NCBI GenBank assembly: GCA_017936025.1
Contig: JAGBGL010000084.1
Location: 1-17,177 of the forward strand
Direction: 5' to 3'
DNA length: 17,177 nt
DNA from: Bacillota bacterium
Lineage (GTDB): Bacteria; Bacillota; Clostridia; Peptostreptococcales; Anaerovoracaceae
Part shown: positions 1 through 6,753 of the stretch, in pieces
Position numbering within the stretch: position 1 is the first letter of the stretch
How the letters are laid out: every line of letters starts with the position of its first letter
Position numbers and translations under genes: made by a program
Notes under the pieces: model-generated
The model's database searches: none
The model's input: the letters and a program-made list of their open reading frames with translations, nothing else
Told to the model about the DNA's origin: nothing

Positions 1-35
1 ACAGACTAGATCTCCTCTTTGATTTTCTTTTCATA

Positions 36-131
36 ATTTGGTGGAGTAAATGGCAATCCCACCATCTCAGCCCACCACTTTGTGCAGCCCACCATCTCAG
101 CCCACCAAATTCAATCCCACCATCCTGTGCA
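36..131. repeat. Direct and inverted short repeats, probable insertion-sequence end remnant
   Basis: The 20-mer CCCACCATCTCAGCCCACCA occurs exactly at 58-77 and 88-107. A 13-mer CAATCCCACCATC occurs exactly at 54-66 and 112-124, and TGTGCA follows the repeat units twice. ATTTGGTGG at 36-44 is the inverse of CCACCAAAT at 102-110. Closely packed multiple repeats of this kind are typical of transposase-binding ends of some insertion sequences (the IS21 family has such multiple end repeats). No transposase gene of such an element is present in the window, so this would be a lone end or a fragment. The repeats are seen directly; the IS assignment is inference. Confidence 0.5.
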
Positions 132-202
132 AATACCCAAATCTAGACCTTTTTCAATTGTCAGACCACAACGAGACTCTCTAAATTACGGTATGGAAAA
201 TA

Positions 203-231
203 TTGACAAGTGTAACAAAATGGAATGAAAT
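203..231 (+). promoter_or_regulatory. Possible sigma-A promoter for the PD-(D/E)XK pseudogene
   Basis: A perfect -35 box TTGACA at 203-208 is followed after 17 bp by TGAAAT at 226-231, which matches 4 of 6 bases of the -10 consensus. It lies just upstream of the broken gene. The -10 is weak, so confidence is low. Confidence 0.35.
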
Positions 232-247
232 GTAAATCTCTGGAAGG

Positions 248-889
248 TTGCAACCGGTTCGGAAAAATAATATAATAGGGGAGAAGAGATGTGAAAAACA
301 ATTGAAAGACTTGAATCTGCTGGATAGATTTCTCTTCGCAGAGGTTGTTGAAGATCCCGAAGTTCTGAAATTGATGCTGGAAATCATTCTGGAGAAAGAA
401 ATCGTATTAAAGTCACCGCAGGCTGAGAAGGAACTCAGAGGTGAAGTTGACGGTAAATATGTAAAGATGGAAGATGGAGCGAAACGAATATTTCTCAATA
501 CACATGGCGTTTCAAAAGAAGGCGCAAGTCAGGAACTGATTGAATTGCTTAAGTATATTGAGACTTCTGACAAGGCAACTGCAGATGGCTGCAGCAGTGA
601 GCGTGTAAAGCAGATTCACCATAAAGTTGATGCTATAAAGCGTAGTGAGGAAGTGGGGATCAGATTTATGAATGCATGGGAAGAAAAAATAATTGAGGAG
701 CAAAAAGCTGCTGAAAAGAAAGCTATTGAGATTGCGGTGAAAATGAAATCTATGGGATTATCATACGAACAGATAAAAGAAGCAACTGGTTTATCGGATT
801 CAAAGTTGGAAAGTTTGTAAAAAACCCCACTAGATAAAATAGTGGAATGCACAGGTCTGAACGAAGAAGAAATAGAAAATCTTAAATAA
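248..889 (+). pseudogene. Decayed PD-(D/E)XK nuclease-family (Rpn/PDDEXK_2 type) gene
   Basis: The longest open stretch encodes 190 residues beginning at a TTG (248) without a good ribosome binding site. The N-terminal part (KDLNLLDRFLFAEVVED) and the later part (AKRIFLNTHGVS followed by ELIELLKYIE) match the usual start and end of the PDDEXK_2/Rpn transposase-like family, whose members run to about 300 residues. The catalytic core between them is missing at about 440-455, an apparent internal deletion. GGGGAG (278-283) precedes ATG at 289, but that ATG is followed at once by TGA; one extra base (292) separates it from the family reading frame, so the original start is probably lost by frameshift. 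After the TAA at 818-820 the same frame continues for 22 codons with a second copy of the C-terminal helix motif (KIVECTGLNEEEIENLK) to TAA at 887-889, so the first TAA is probably a nonsense change. Such genes are multi-copy and mobile. I expect no nuclease activity. Confidence 0.75.
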
Positions 890-909
890 ACATATTTGAA
901 TTAATTTGG

Positions 910-952
910 TCCAGATTTCCGGAAATTGATCCGGGAGTCTGGATCTTTTTTT
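910..952 (+). terminator. Rho-independent terminator after the pseudogene
   Basis: Bases 910-922 pair with 931-943 in a 13-bp stem (two G-U pairs) with an 8-base loop, followed by a T-rich tract to 952. It would end transcription from the PD-(D/E)XK remnant. Confidence 0.7.
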
Positions 953-1199
953 GCTGGCTGGTAATCGGTATAATCATACTGGCAATCGGAACACAAAAAC
1001 GTTTATATTCACAAAAACAGATCTGAATTTGTACAGAAATAACAAAAAAGAACTTTATGCATAGATAGTATGAATATATACACAAGAAATTGTATAAAAT
1101 TTAAAAAACAAACGAAAAAATACAAGATGAATTAAAGAAGAAAATTACGATAGACGATGGATACGCAGATATAATCTTTTTGTTGTGTAAGACGCAAAG
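953..1199. other. AT-rich non-coding stretch
   Basis: I see no gene on either strand. The stretch is very AT-rich with A-runs and no convincing ribosome binding site or open frame. Immediately downstream lie the DnaA boxes, so the segment could provide easily melted DNA, but nothing in it demonstrates that. Confidence 0.5.
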
Positions 1200-1321
1200 G
1201 TAAAACACAAAATATAGTATGTAAAAAAGAAAAAACAGGGGTTATCCACAGAAGTTATCCACAGTTTTGCGCATTATATTGTGTAATGCCAGATTAAATA
1301 CGAATATATTTTGTGTTTTAC
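1200..1321. repeat. 17-bp perfect inverted repeat flanking the DnaA boxes
   Basis: GTAAAACACAAAATATA at 1200-1216 is exactly inverted at 1305-1321, with 88 bp between. The two DnaA boxes sit between the arms. Three related short words also occur in direct orientation: TTGTGTAAGACGCA (1183-1196), TTGTGTAATGCCAG (from 1279) and TTGTGTTTTACGCA (1311-1324), which look iteron-like but are imperfect. The arms are too far apart for an ordinary terminator hairpin, and no T-tract follows. They could be protein-binding sites or remains of a mobile element's ends. Confidence 0.7.
1242..1263 (+). promoter_or_regulatory. Two perfect DnaA boxes (TTATCCACA)
   Basis: TTATCCACA occurs at 1242-1250 and again at 1255-1263, in the same orientation and 13 bp apart. 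This is the highest-affinity form of the DnaA-binding consensus TTATNCACA. No dnaA or dnaN is in the window, and the neighbours are not typical of the chromosomal origin, so candidate roles are a DnaA-titrating or DnaA-regulated site or an origin remnant of a mobile replicon. The sequence match is direct; the role is inference. Confidence 0.6.
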
Positions 1322-1345
1322 GCAGCAAAAATTATGAAAAATCAA

Positions 1346-1374
1346 TTGACAATGTATATTATTCATGTGATAAT
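1346..1374 (+). promoter_or_regulatory. Strong sigma-A promoter upstream of the pilus locus
   Basis: TTGACA (1346-1351) is followed by a 17-bp spacer and GATAAT (1369-1374). A TG at 1366-1367, one base before the -10 box, gives an extended -10 element. Transcription would begin near 1381 and run through a leader of about 180 nt into the decayed adhesin gene. No terminator is evident before the signal peptidase gene, so this promoter may still drive the downstream pilus genes. Confidence 0.7.
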
Positions 1375-1380
1375 CTATAA

Positions 1381-1571
1381 TTAGAAAAGTGTATCTCGTG
1401 AAAACTGCGGGGTGCACTGTTCGTCGTTCCTTAAAAAGAGCGATTTTAACAAAATATGCAGTAGAACCCAGATCTGATTTTCGGAAAGAAGATACATCTG
1501 GGGTGCTTTGCATACAAATGGTTTTGTTATGATTTCCCTCAAGCTATCAACGGGTGGGTGGCTATGAATAA
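1381..1571 (+). other. Leader and lost 5' end of the adhesin gene
   Basis: This untranslated stretch follows the strong promoter. CCCAGAT (1468-1474) can pair with ATCTGGG (1496-1502). ATG at 1564 follows a G-rich GGGTGGGTGG and begins MNKEAN, but its frame closes after 28 codons and differs from the adhesin frame that opens at 1572. This looks like the original start codon region joined to the body of the gene by a deletion. I did not recognise a known riboswitch. Confidence 0.4.
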
Positions 1572-2261
1572 AGAGGCAAACGTGCGAATGGACAGGCACT
1601 TCCTGCCGGTACAGCATACAAAGTCGGAAACGAAACACGCACGGTGACCGAACCAGGTGTCATCACATTGAAAGGTGATGAGACTGCAGTTATTTCAAAT
1701 GTGCAGGCCGGTTCTGCGTATACTGTCAAAGAGATCCTTGAAGAAGGCTCCGGCTACGATGCGACTTATGAAGTCATAATCGACAACGCCGCATTTATCA
1801 GCGCGGAAGATGCAAACGGCACAGTTTCTGCCGGAAAAGATAATAAAATCCAGATCACCAACACCGAAAAAGGTGCGGAATTAGTGCTTCCGGTAAGTAA
1901 AGTGATAGGTGATCCTAACTGCGCACAGAACTTCACTTTAAGGATGGTCGAAACCGACGCGAACTGGGAAGCGAAGGAACAGGTGCAGACAGAGTTTTCA
2001 AGGAAACTGAGACAATCAGTTTTGAAAATACACAGCTATACTCGCTCTCTATTTCCAAAGAAGTAGAGGATAAAGATAATGATACGAATATATTTGAATT
2101 CACAGTAACGCTGAAAGATGCGGCCGGCGATCCGGTCAGCGGAACGTTCGGCTGCAGCGGTCAGGGTGAAGCATGGAAATCTTCCGTTTACAGCAGCGGG
2201 ATTACTCCTGCTCTGCGGAGCAGCTCTGATACTGATGAGACGATGCAGAAGAGAGAATTAA
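1572..2261 (+). pseudogene. Decayed CnaB-type surface adhesin / tip pilin, in three frames
   Basis: The frame from 1572 to about 1995 encodes a segment beginning NGQALPAGTAYKVG and including VQAGSAYTVKE and KIQITNTEKG, the pattern of CnaB-like repeat domains of Gram-positive surface proteins. The same protein continues in a second frame from about 1994 (ISFENTQLYSLSISKEVED, then EFTVTLKDAAGDPVSGTFG); the change fits loss of one base near 1990-1998. A third frame then gives a cell-wall-anchor type C terminus, GNLPFTAAGLLLLCGAAL and the basic tail MRRCRREN, ending at TAA 2259-2261. So a deletion or second frameshift lies between about 2138 and 2180. The N terminus with its signal peptide is also missing. 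Position at the head of a pilus locus suggests it was the tip or ancillary pilin. An open frame from GTG 1644 to 2066 (140 codons) exists, but the product would lack secretion and anchoring signals. Confidence 0.75.
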
Positions 2262-2264
2262 AAT

Positions 2265-2816
2265 ATGGCAAAATCAGATCTCCGAAAAATGAATAGGGCG
2301 GAGCTGCTTGAGCTGCTGGTTGCGCAGACAGAACGTGCAGACAGACTGTCAGTTGAGCTGGCAGAAGCAAAGGAGCAGATAAAGAACCGCGAAAAGCTGA
2401 TAAACCAGGCGGGGGATCTGGCCGCAGCTGCCACTAAACTGCTTCAGACGCTGGAAATTGAGCCTGTTAACGTCCGTGCAGCGACTGCAGGCATTTCTGC
2501 GGATGTCAAAACTGTGGATGTTAAAGCTCTGACGTCTTCCAAAGCGGCACCTGCGCCGCAGAAAACGGTACAGGCATCAAAGCTGCCGCAGCCGACGCTG
2601 ACATCTCAGCAGCTGGCAGTGCTTCAGAAAAACCGCAATAGACTGACACCTCAGCAGCTTCAGCTGCTGAAGAAAGAAGAAGCTCTGCATTACCGTATGG
2701 CACGGCAGAGTGCTTCCGCGCAGCTGAAGGCAAAGGAAATGAACTATGAATCAAAAGGAATTGATTTTTCCGCCATTGAAGCAATTACAAGCGGAATTGG
2801 AAAGGGAAAAGTATAA
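2265..2816 (+). CDS. Small coiled-coil protein of the pilus locus, function unknown
   Basis: The gene encodes 183 residues with no signal peptide, no membrane segment and no catalytic motif that I recognise. Residues about 5-60 (KSDLRKMNRAELLELLVAQ, then repeated leucine and charged residues) read as a coiled coil. The middle (about 75-135) is rich in Ala, Thr, Pro and Gln and probably disordered. A basic, helical C-terminal part follows. I recall similar short proteins, with an MKxSDLxKxNRxELLELL-like start, next to signal peptidase and pilin genes in related Clostridia; I could not check this. The start ATG lies 4 bp after the end of the pseudogene with only a weak purine-rich site upstream, so translation may formerly have been coupled to the adhesin. 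The last 71 nt overlap the signal peptidase gene in another frame, which suggests linked expression. It probably acts in the cytoplasm; any role in pilus assembly is inference. Confidence 0.7.
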   Translation: MAKSDLRKMNRAELLELLVAQTERADRLSVELAEAKEQIKNREKLINQAGDLAAAATKLLQTLEIEPVNVRAATAGISADVKTVDVKALTSSKAAPAPQKTVQASKLPQPTLTSQQLAVLQKNRNRLTPQQLQLLKKEEALHYRMARQSASAQLKAKEMNYESKGIDFSAIEAITSGIGKGKV

Positions 2817-3327
2817 ACAAAAGCGCAGGAGCTCGCTTTACAAAGCACTTGTGATTCTGATAATCGCAGCTGCACTGACGATACTGATGGCTTCCAGATG
2901 GATGCCTATCCTGCAGATATATGGAACTTCCATGACGCCTACACTCAGCGAAGGTCAGATAGTCGTGACAGTGAAAACTGACAATTTCCGGCAGGGGGTT
3001 ATCATCGCATTTTATTACGAGAACAGATTACTCGTAAAAAGATTTATAGCGGGTGGGGCCTCCTGGGTGGATATTATGGATGACGGCAAAGTCTTTGTAG
3101 ATGAAGAGCTGGTCGATGAACCATATATTGAAGAGCCGAGCAAAGGAAACTGCAACATCGAGCTTCCATATCAGGTGCCGGAAGGAAGGTTCTTTGTGAT
3201 GGGAGATCACCGTGCGACTTCACTGGATTCGCGAAGTACTGCACTGGGATGCGTATCTGAAGAGCAGATTGCAGGTAAAGTAATATTCTGTATTTGGCCG
3301 GTTTCGGAATTCGGCAGGATCGAGTGA
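2746..3327 (+). CDS. lepB: Signal peptidase I of the pilus locus
   Basis: The product (193 residues) is a membrane-bound type I signal peptidase (family S26), which removes signal peptides from exported precursors. It has a basic cytoplasmic start, one membrane segment at about 33-50, then GTSMTPTL with the catalytic Ser62, LLVKRFIAG with the general-base Lys98, and the late conserved box GDHRATSLDSR at 153-163. Both catalytic residues are present, unlike some pilus-locus signal peptidase homologues that have lost them and act only as assembly factors. ATG 2746 is preceded by AAGGAA at good spacing; it lies inside the end of the upstream gene. Its place just before the backbone pilin suggests it matures the pilins, though it could also act generally. 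Confidence 0.93.
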   Translation: MNQKELIFPPLKQLQAELEREKYKQKRRSSLYKALVILIIAAALTILMASRWMPILQIYGTSMTPTLSEGQIVVTVKTDNFRQGVIIAFYYENRLLVKRFIAGGASWVDIMDDGKVFVDEELVDEPYIEEPSKGNCNIELPYQVPEGRFFVMGDHRATSLDSRSTALGCVSEEQIAGKVIFCIWPVSEFGRIE

Positions 3328-3396
3328 TCAGATCGTTCCTACATAGAACCGAAATGGTTTAAATAAATATATAAAATGTAGAAGGAGACAGAAAAA

Positions 3397-4821
3397 ATGA
3401 GAGCTACAAGAAAAATTATCGGCGTGCTGCTGGCACTGATGCTGGTATTTGGCATGAGCAGCAGCGTATTCGCGGCAAACGATTGTTCTATCACAATCAC
3501 AAATGCACAGAAAAATCATACGTACAAAATTTATCAGATTTTTACAGGTAAAGTGTACGAAGAAGGAGGCAAAGCTGGTCTTACAAACATTGCATGGGGA
3601 AGCAGCGTGACTGCTGAGGGTAAAACTGCACTTGGAGATGCGGGAGCCAAAGCAAAAACATTAAACACTGCGGCTAAAGCATCTGATTTTGCAGAGGAAC
3701 TGGCAGATAATAACTATCTTGGAAATCCTTTAGAAACAAAAACTGCTGAAGCAAATGGAGCGCTGGCATTTACTGGCCTGGCACCTGGATATTATATGAT
3801 TGCTGATCCAGATAGTGCAGTTGCAGAAACGTACAAAGGATATTTGCTGAAAGTAACAACGGACGGTGCAACAGTAATGGTAAAGAATGGTGTGCCAGAA
3901 GTTGAAAAGAAAGTAAAGGATACTAACGATTTTACAGATATAACTACTGATTGGCAGGATTCTGCAGACTGGGATATCAATGATGATGTGCCATTCAAAC
4001 TGACTGCGACGTTAGCAAACAATGTTGAAGCTTATACAGAATACAAAGTTGTATTTCATGACACTCTGTCTGCAGGATTGACTTATAACTATGACGCTGT
4101 TGTAAAAGTTGATGGTAAAACAGTTGAAGGTGTTGGTGTTACATACAATGGAACTGCTTTAACATTTACTATGAATAATGCAAAAGCATTCGGCGCAAAA
4201 AATAACAGTATTGTTACTGTAGAATATTCTGCAAAACTGAATGATAACGCAGTAATTGGCAGTGCAGGTAACCCAAATACAGTTTACTTAGAATACTCTA
4301 ACAACCCATATGTAGACACAACAAAAAATACAGTAACAGACAAAGTCATCGTATTTACATACAAAACTGTTGTAAACAAAGTTGATGAAAATGGTGCAGC
4401 CCTGCCTGGTGCTGAATTCAAGCTGGAGAAAGTAAATGCCGATAACTCTACAACATTAATTGGTGTAGTCAAAAATGATGCAGGTACTACTTTTACATTC
4501 ACTGGCCTTGACGATGGTAAATATATCCTGACAGAAACAAAAGCACCAGACGGATACAATGACATTGCACCAATCGAATTTACAATTTCTGCAACACACA
4601 GTGATATCTCCGATGATCCGAAATTAATCACATTAAGTGGAGGAGATCGCTTTACTGGTAATGTAGAATCTTGCACTCTGGAAGGCGCGGTTGTGAATGA
4701 AACTGGTTCCCTGTTACCATCCACAGGTGGTATGGGTACTACTATCCTGTACATCGTTGGCGGACTGCTGATCGTTGGTGCTGCTGGAGCTCTGGTATAC
4801 AGAAGACGTACAGCTGCTTAA
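3397..4821 (+). CDS. Backbone pilin, isopeptide-forming, LPXTG-anchored
   Basis: The product (474 residues) is a major pilin of the SpaA/SpaH-like fimbrial family. It begins with a signal peptide (cleavage likely after VFA, residue 26). An N-terminal pilin domain ends near ATVMVKNGVPEVEKKV (159-173); Lys163 lies where the pilin-motif lysine of the YPKN type would sit, so it is the candidate residue joined to the next subunit's sorting threonine. A central isopeptide-type domain follows (about 195-315), then a CnaB domain (about 318-437) with the E-box YILTETKAPDGY at 376-387. The LPSTG sorting motif is at 440-444, followed by a hydrophobic stretch and the tail YRRRTAA. AGGAGA precedes the ATG at good spacing. 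Codon choice in the central part is AT-richer than in the adjacent sortase gene, common for antigenically variable pilins. It is the likely substrate of the class C sortase encoded next. Confidence 0.95.
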   Translation: MRATRKIIGVLLALMLVFGMSSSVFAANDCSITITNAQKNHTYKIYQIFTGKVYEEGGKAGLTNIAWGSSVTAEGKTALGDAGAKAKTLNTAAKASDFAEELADNNYLGNPLETKTAEANGALAFTGLAPGYYMIADPDSAVAETYKGYLLKVTTDGATVMVKNGVPEVEKKVKDTNDFTDITTDWQDSADWDINDDVPFKLTATLANNVEAYTEYKVVFHDTLSAGLTYNYDAVVKVDGKTVEGVGVTYNGTALTFTMNNAKAFGAKNNSIVTVEYSAKLNDNAVIGSAGNPNTVYLEYSNNPYVDTTKNTVTDKVIVFTYKTVVNKVDENGAALPGAEFKLEKVNADNSTTLIGVVKNDAGTTFTFTGLDDGKYILTETKAPDGYNDIAPIEFTISATHSDISDDPKLITLSGGDRFTGNVESCTLEGAVVNETGSLLPSTGGMGTTILYIVGGLLIVGAAGALVYRRRTAA

Positions 4822-4900
4822 TTAAAGACGGCAAAGTCGGACAATAGTATTACGCGACAACTTCTGATCAACTTATATGCACGTAATAGTCTGGCGAAAA

Positions 4901-4913
4901 AATAAGACTTATT
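4901..4913. promoter_or_regulatory. Perfect 13-bp palindrome before the sortase gene
   Basis: AATAAGACTTATT is a perfect inverted repeat around one central base, 20 bp upstream of the class C sortase start. It could be an operator or part of a weak mRNA hairpin. The AT-rich gap 4822-4933 contains no clear promoter or terminator. Confidence 0.3.
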
Positions 4914-4933
4914 GTAATCGAACTATATAATTT

Positions 4934-5794
4934 ATGAAATCCAAGAAAAAGAATCGAGCTTCGACGATTTTTCTGGTCGCTGTAATGATAGTCGGGATAG
5001 GGCTGATGCTGTATCCGACGGTCAGCGATTATTGGAACTCTCTGCATCAGTCCAGGGCCATAGCGACTTACGTGAAGACTGTGAACAACACGGACTATGA
5101 AACCATAGAACGGATATGGACCGAGGCAGAAGAGTACAACAGGAATCTCGCGGAAACAGGAATCAGATATGTGCTTCCGCCTGAAACGAAAGAAGAGTAT
5201 AACACGCAGCTGAGAACGGCAGACACGGACGTCATGGCGTATGTTGAAATACCGAAGATCAAATGTATGCTTCCGGTATATCACGGCACCGACGAAGCCG
5301 TGCTTCAGGTCGCAGCAGGACACCTCGAATGGTCCTCGCTTCCGGTCGGAGGGGAGAGCAGCCATTGCGTGATTTCCGGTCACAGAGGGCTTCCGAGCGC
5401 AAAGCTGTTTACTAATCTTGACGAAATGGCAGAAGGCGATATTTTCATGCTCCACGTTCTGGACAAGACTTTGACATACCAGGTGGACCAGATAAGAACA
5501 GTATTGCCGGAAGAACTCCAGGACCTGACTATAGAGCAGGGCCGGGATTTATGTACCCTGATTACCTGTACACCGTACGGCGTGAACACCCACAGACTTC
5601 TTGTGAGGGGGACGCGCATAGAGAATCTTGACGATTCAGGCGTAGTGATTTCAGAAGCCACACCTGTGGATCCGATGCTGGTAACCTTCGGCGCAGTGCT
5701 GCTGATACTGCTGGTGATCCTCATATGGCTGATCGTAAATCTTATACGCGAAAAACGAAAATATAAAAAAGCGGGAGGTGACACAAAGCTATGA
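4934..5794 (+). CDS. srtC: Class C (pilin-polymerising) sortase
   Basis: The product (286 residues) is a membrane transpeptidase that cleaves LPXTG motifs and links pilin subunits. It has an N-terminal membrane anchor (about 11-30), an alpha-helical leader, the sortase barrel with catalytic His150 in ISGHRGLPSAKLF, Cys212 in LITCTPYGVNTHRL and the partner Arg221, and a second membrane segment at about 248-271 with a basic tail. The C-terminal membrane segment and the TCTPYGVNTHRLLVRG block are hallmarks of class C. I do not see a canonical DPW/DPF lid motif before the barrel. No Shine-Dalgarno sequence is visible before ATG 4934 (upstream is AT-rich), unusual here and perhaps a way to keep sortase low relative to pilin. 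The stop overlaps the next start (ATGA), so translation is probably coupled to the minor pilin. Confidence 0.95.
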   Translation: MKSKKKNRASTIFLVAVMIVGIGLMLYPTVSDYWNSLHQSRAIATYVKTVNNTDYETIERIWTEAEEYNRNLAETGIRYVLPPETKEEYNTQLRTADTDVMAYVEIPKIKCMLPVYHGTDEAVLQVAAGHLEWSSLPVGGESSHCVISGHRGLPSAKLFTNLDEMAEGDIFMLHVLDKTLTYQVDQIRTVLPEELQDLTIEQGRDLCTLITCTPYGVNTHRLLVRGTRIENLDDSGVVISEATPVDPMLVTFGAVLLILLVILIWLIVNLIREKRKYKKAGGDTKL

Positions 5795-6753
5795 ACAAGA
5801 AAATAATATGCAGAGTTCTCTTATGTCTGATGATTCTCGCATTGATGCCGGTTCAGGCTCATGCCATCGACCGTGTTGATCTCTCAAAATCTGTTAATTT
5901 AACCATACAATTTTCCCACGAAGGACAGCCGCTGCCTGGCGCACAGCTGAAGATATATAAAGTGGCGGAAATGGATGAGTGGGGAGAATTCACATTCCTG
6001 GATGAATTCGCGTCGTATCCTGTGATGCTTCCGGTCGACACTGACTGGACGGCACTCGCGAATACACTGGACGCGTATATCCAGCAGGATCAACTCGATC
6101 CGGCAGATGCCGGGATCACAGATGAGAACGGAATGGTAAAGTTCCCGAAAAAGCGAATGGCGCTGACACCGGGCCTTTACCTTATTACCGGAAGCACACT
6201 GACCTACAACGGTGTGTGCTATACACCGGCGCCTACTCTGGTGGCGCTTCCGAACAGAGCTCCGGAAGAGCACCAGTGGGACTATGATGTAGAAGCTCAG
6301 GTAAAATACACTCGCAGAACTGCACCTGCAGATTACACTGTAATGAAGGTGTGGAAGGATGACGGTAACGAAAGCAAGAGACCGGCTTCCATAAAAGTGA
6401 ACCTGCTGCGCGACGGAAGTGTGCATGAAACGGTTATACTGTCTGCAGATAACCAGTGGCAGCACACATGGTGCGAGCTGGAAGCAGGCTATACCTGGAC
6501 GGTAACAGAAGAAGCTGTCAAGGACTACAGTGTTCTGATCACACAGGGTCCTGCGTCAGCGGACCTGAAGCAGGATACTGTTTCGGCCGGACACATTCTG
6601 TTCACTGTGACAAACACTTGTACTGCATCAGATGAGAACGGTCTTCCTCAGACGGGAAGTCTCTGGTGGCCGGTTCCGGTGCTGATGATCATGGGTCTGA
6701 TCTGTCTGATCGTTGGTCTTTTCAAAATGAGGAGATTGGGAAATGAAGGATAA
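5791..6753 (+). CDS. Minor (ancillary or basal) pilin, CnaB domain, LPQTG-anchored
   Basis: The product (320 residues) has a signal peptide with likely cleavage after AHA (residue 25). An N-terminal domain (about 33-160) reads like the pilin-type fold (QPLPGAQLKIYKVAEMDEW, then LTPGLYLITG). A CnaB-type domain at about 180-275 starts YTVMKVWKDDGNE and contains YTWTVTEE, supplying the usual Lys and Glu of an internal isopeptide bond. The sorting signal LPQTG is at 285-289, followed by a hydrophobic stretch and KMRRLGNEG. GGGAGGTGA upstream gives a strong ribosome binding site. It overlaps the upstream sortase by 4 nt and the downstream sortase by 11 nt, so the three are one unit. Its single-CnaB plan fits a minor pilin at base or tip; which of the two cannot be told from sequence alone. 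Confidence 0.92.
   Translation: MNKKIICRVLLCLMILALMPVQAHAIDRVDLSKSVNLTIQFSHEGQPLPGAQLKIYKVAEMDEWGEFTFLDEFASYPVMLPVDTDWTALANTLDAYIQQDQLDPADAGITDENGMVKFPKKRMALTPGLYLITGSTLTYNGVCYTPAPTLVALPNRAPEEHQWDYDVEAQVKYTRRTAPADYTVMKVWKDDGNESKRPASIKVNLLRDGSVHETVILSADNQWQHTWCELEAGYTWTVTEEAVKDYSVLITQGPASADLKQDTVSAGHILFTVTNTCTASDENGLPQTGSLWWPVPVLMIMGLICLIVGLFKMRRLGNEG

Noticed and set aside
886..1026. Open frame encoding a short hydrophobic, membrane-segment-like peptide (WIFFCWLVIGIIILAIG)
   Set aside because: There is no ATG, GTG or TTG start and no ribosome binding site, and the frame overlaps a good terminator. T-rich DNA gives such peptides by chance.
1381..1563. Leader before the adhesin remnant as a riboswitch (cyclic-di-GMP or cobalamin type)
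   Set aside because: Only isolated short matches were seen; the conserved core motifs of those classes are missing.
2082..2095. ATACGAATATATTT shared with 1298-1311 near the DnaA boxes
   Set aside because: The second copy lies inside the adhesin coding remnant (DTNIFEF) and an AT-rich 14-mer match can easily be chance.
4926..4931. TATAAT directly before the class C sortase start, possible leaderless promoter
   Set aside because: It is only 2 bases from the ATG, too close for a normal transcription start at the start codon, and no -35 lies at proper spacing.
4868..5455. 195-codon minus-strand open frame opposite the class C sortase
   Set aside because: No ribosome binding site or recognisable protein family; it is antisense to a firm gene.
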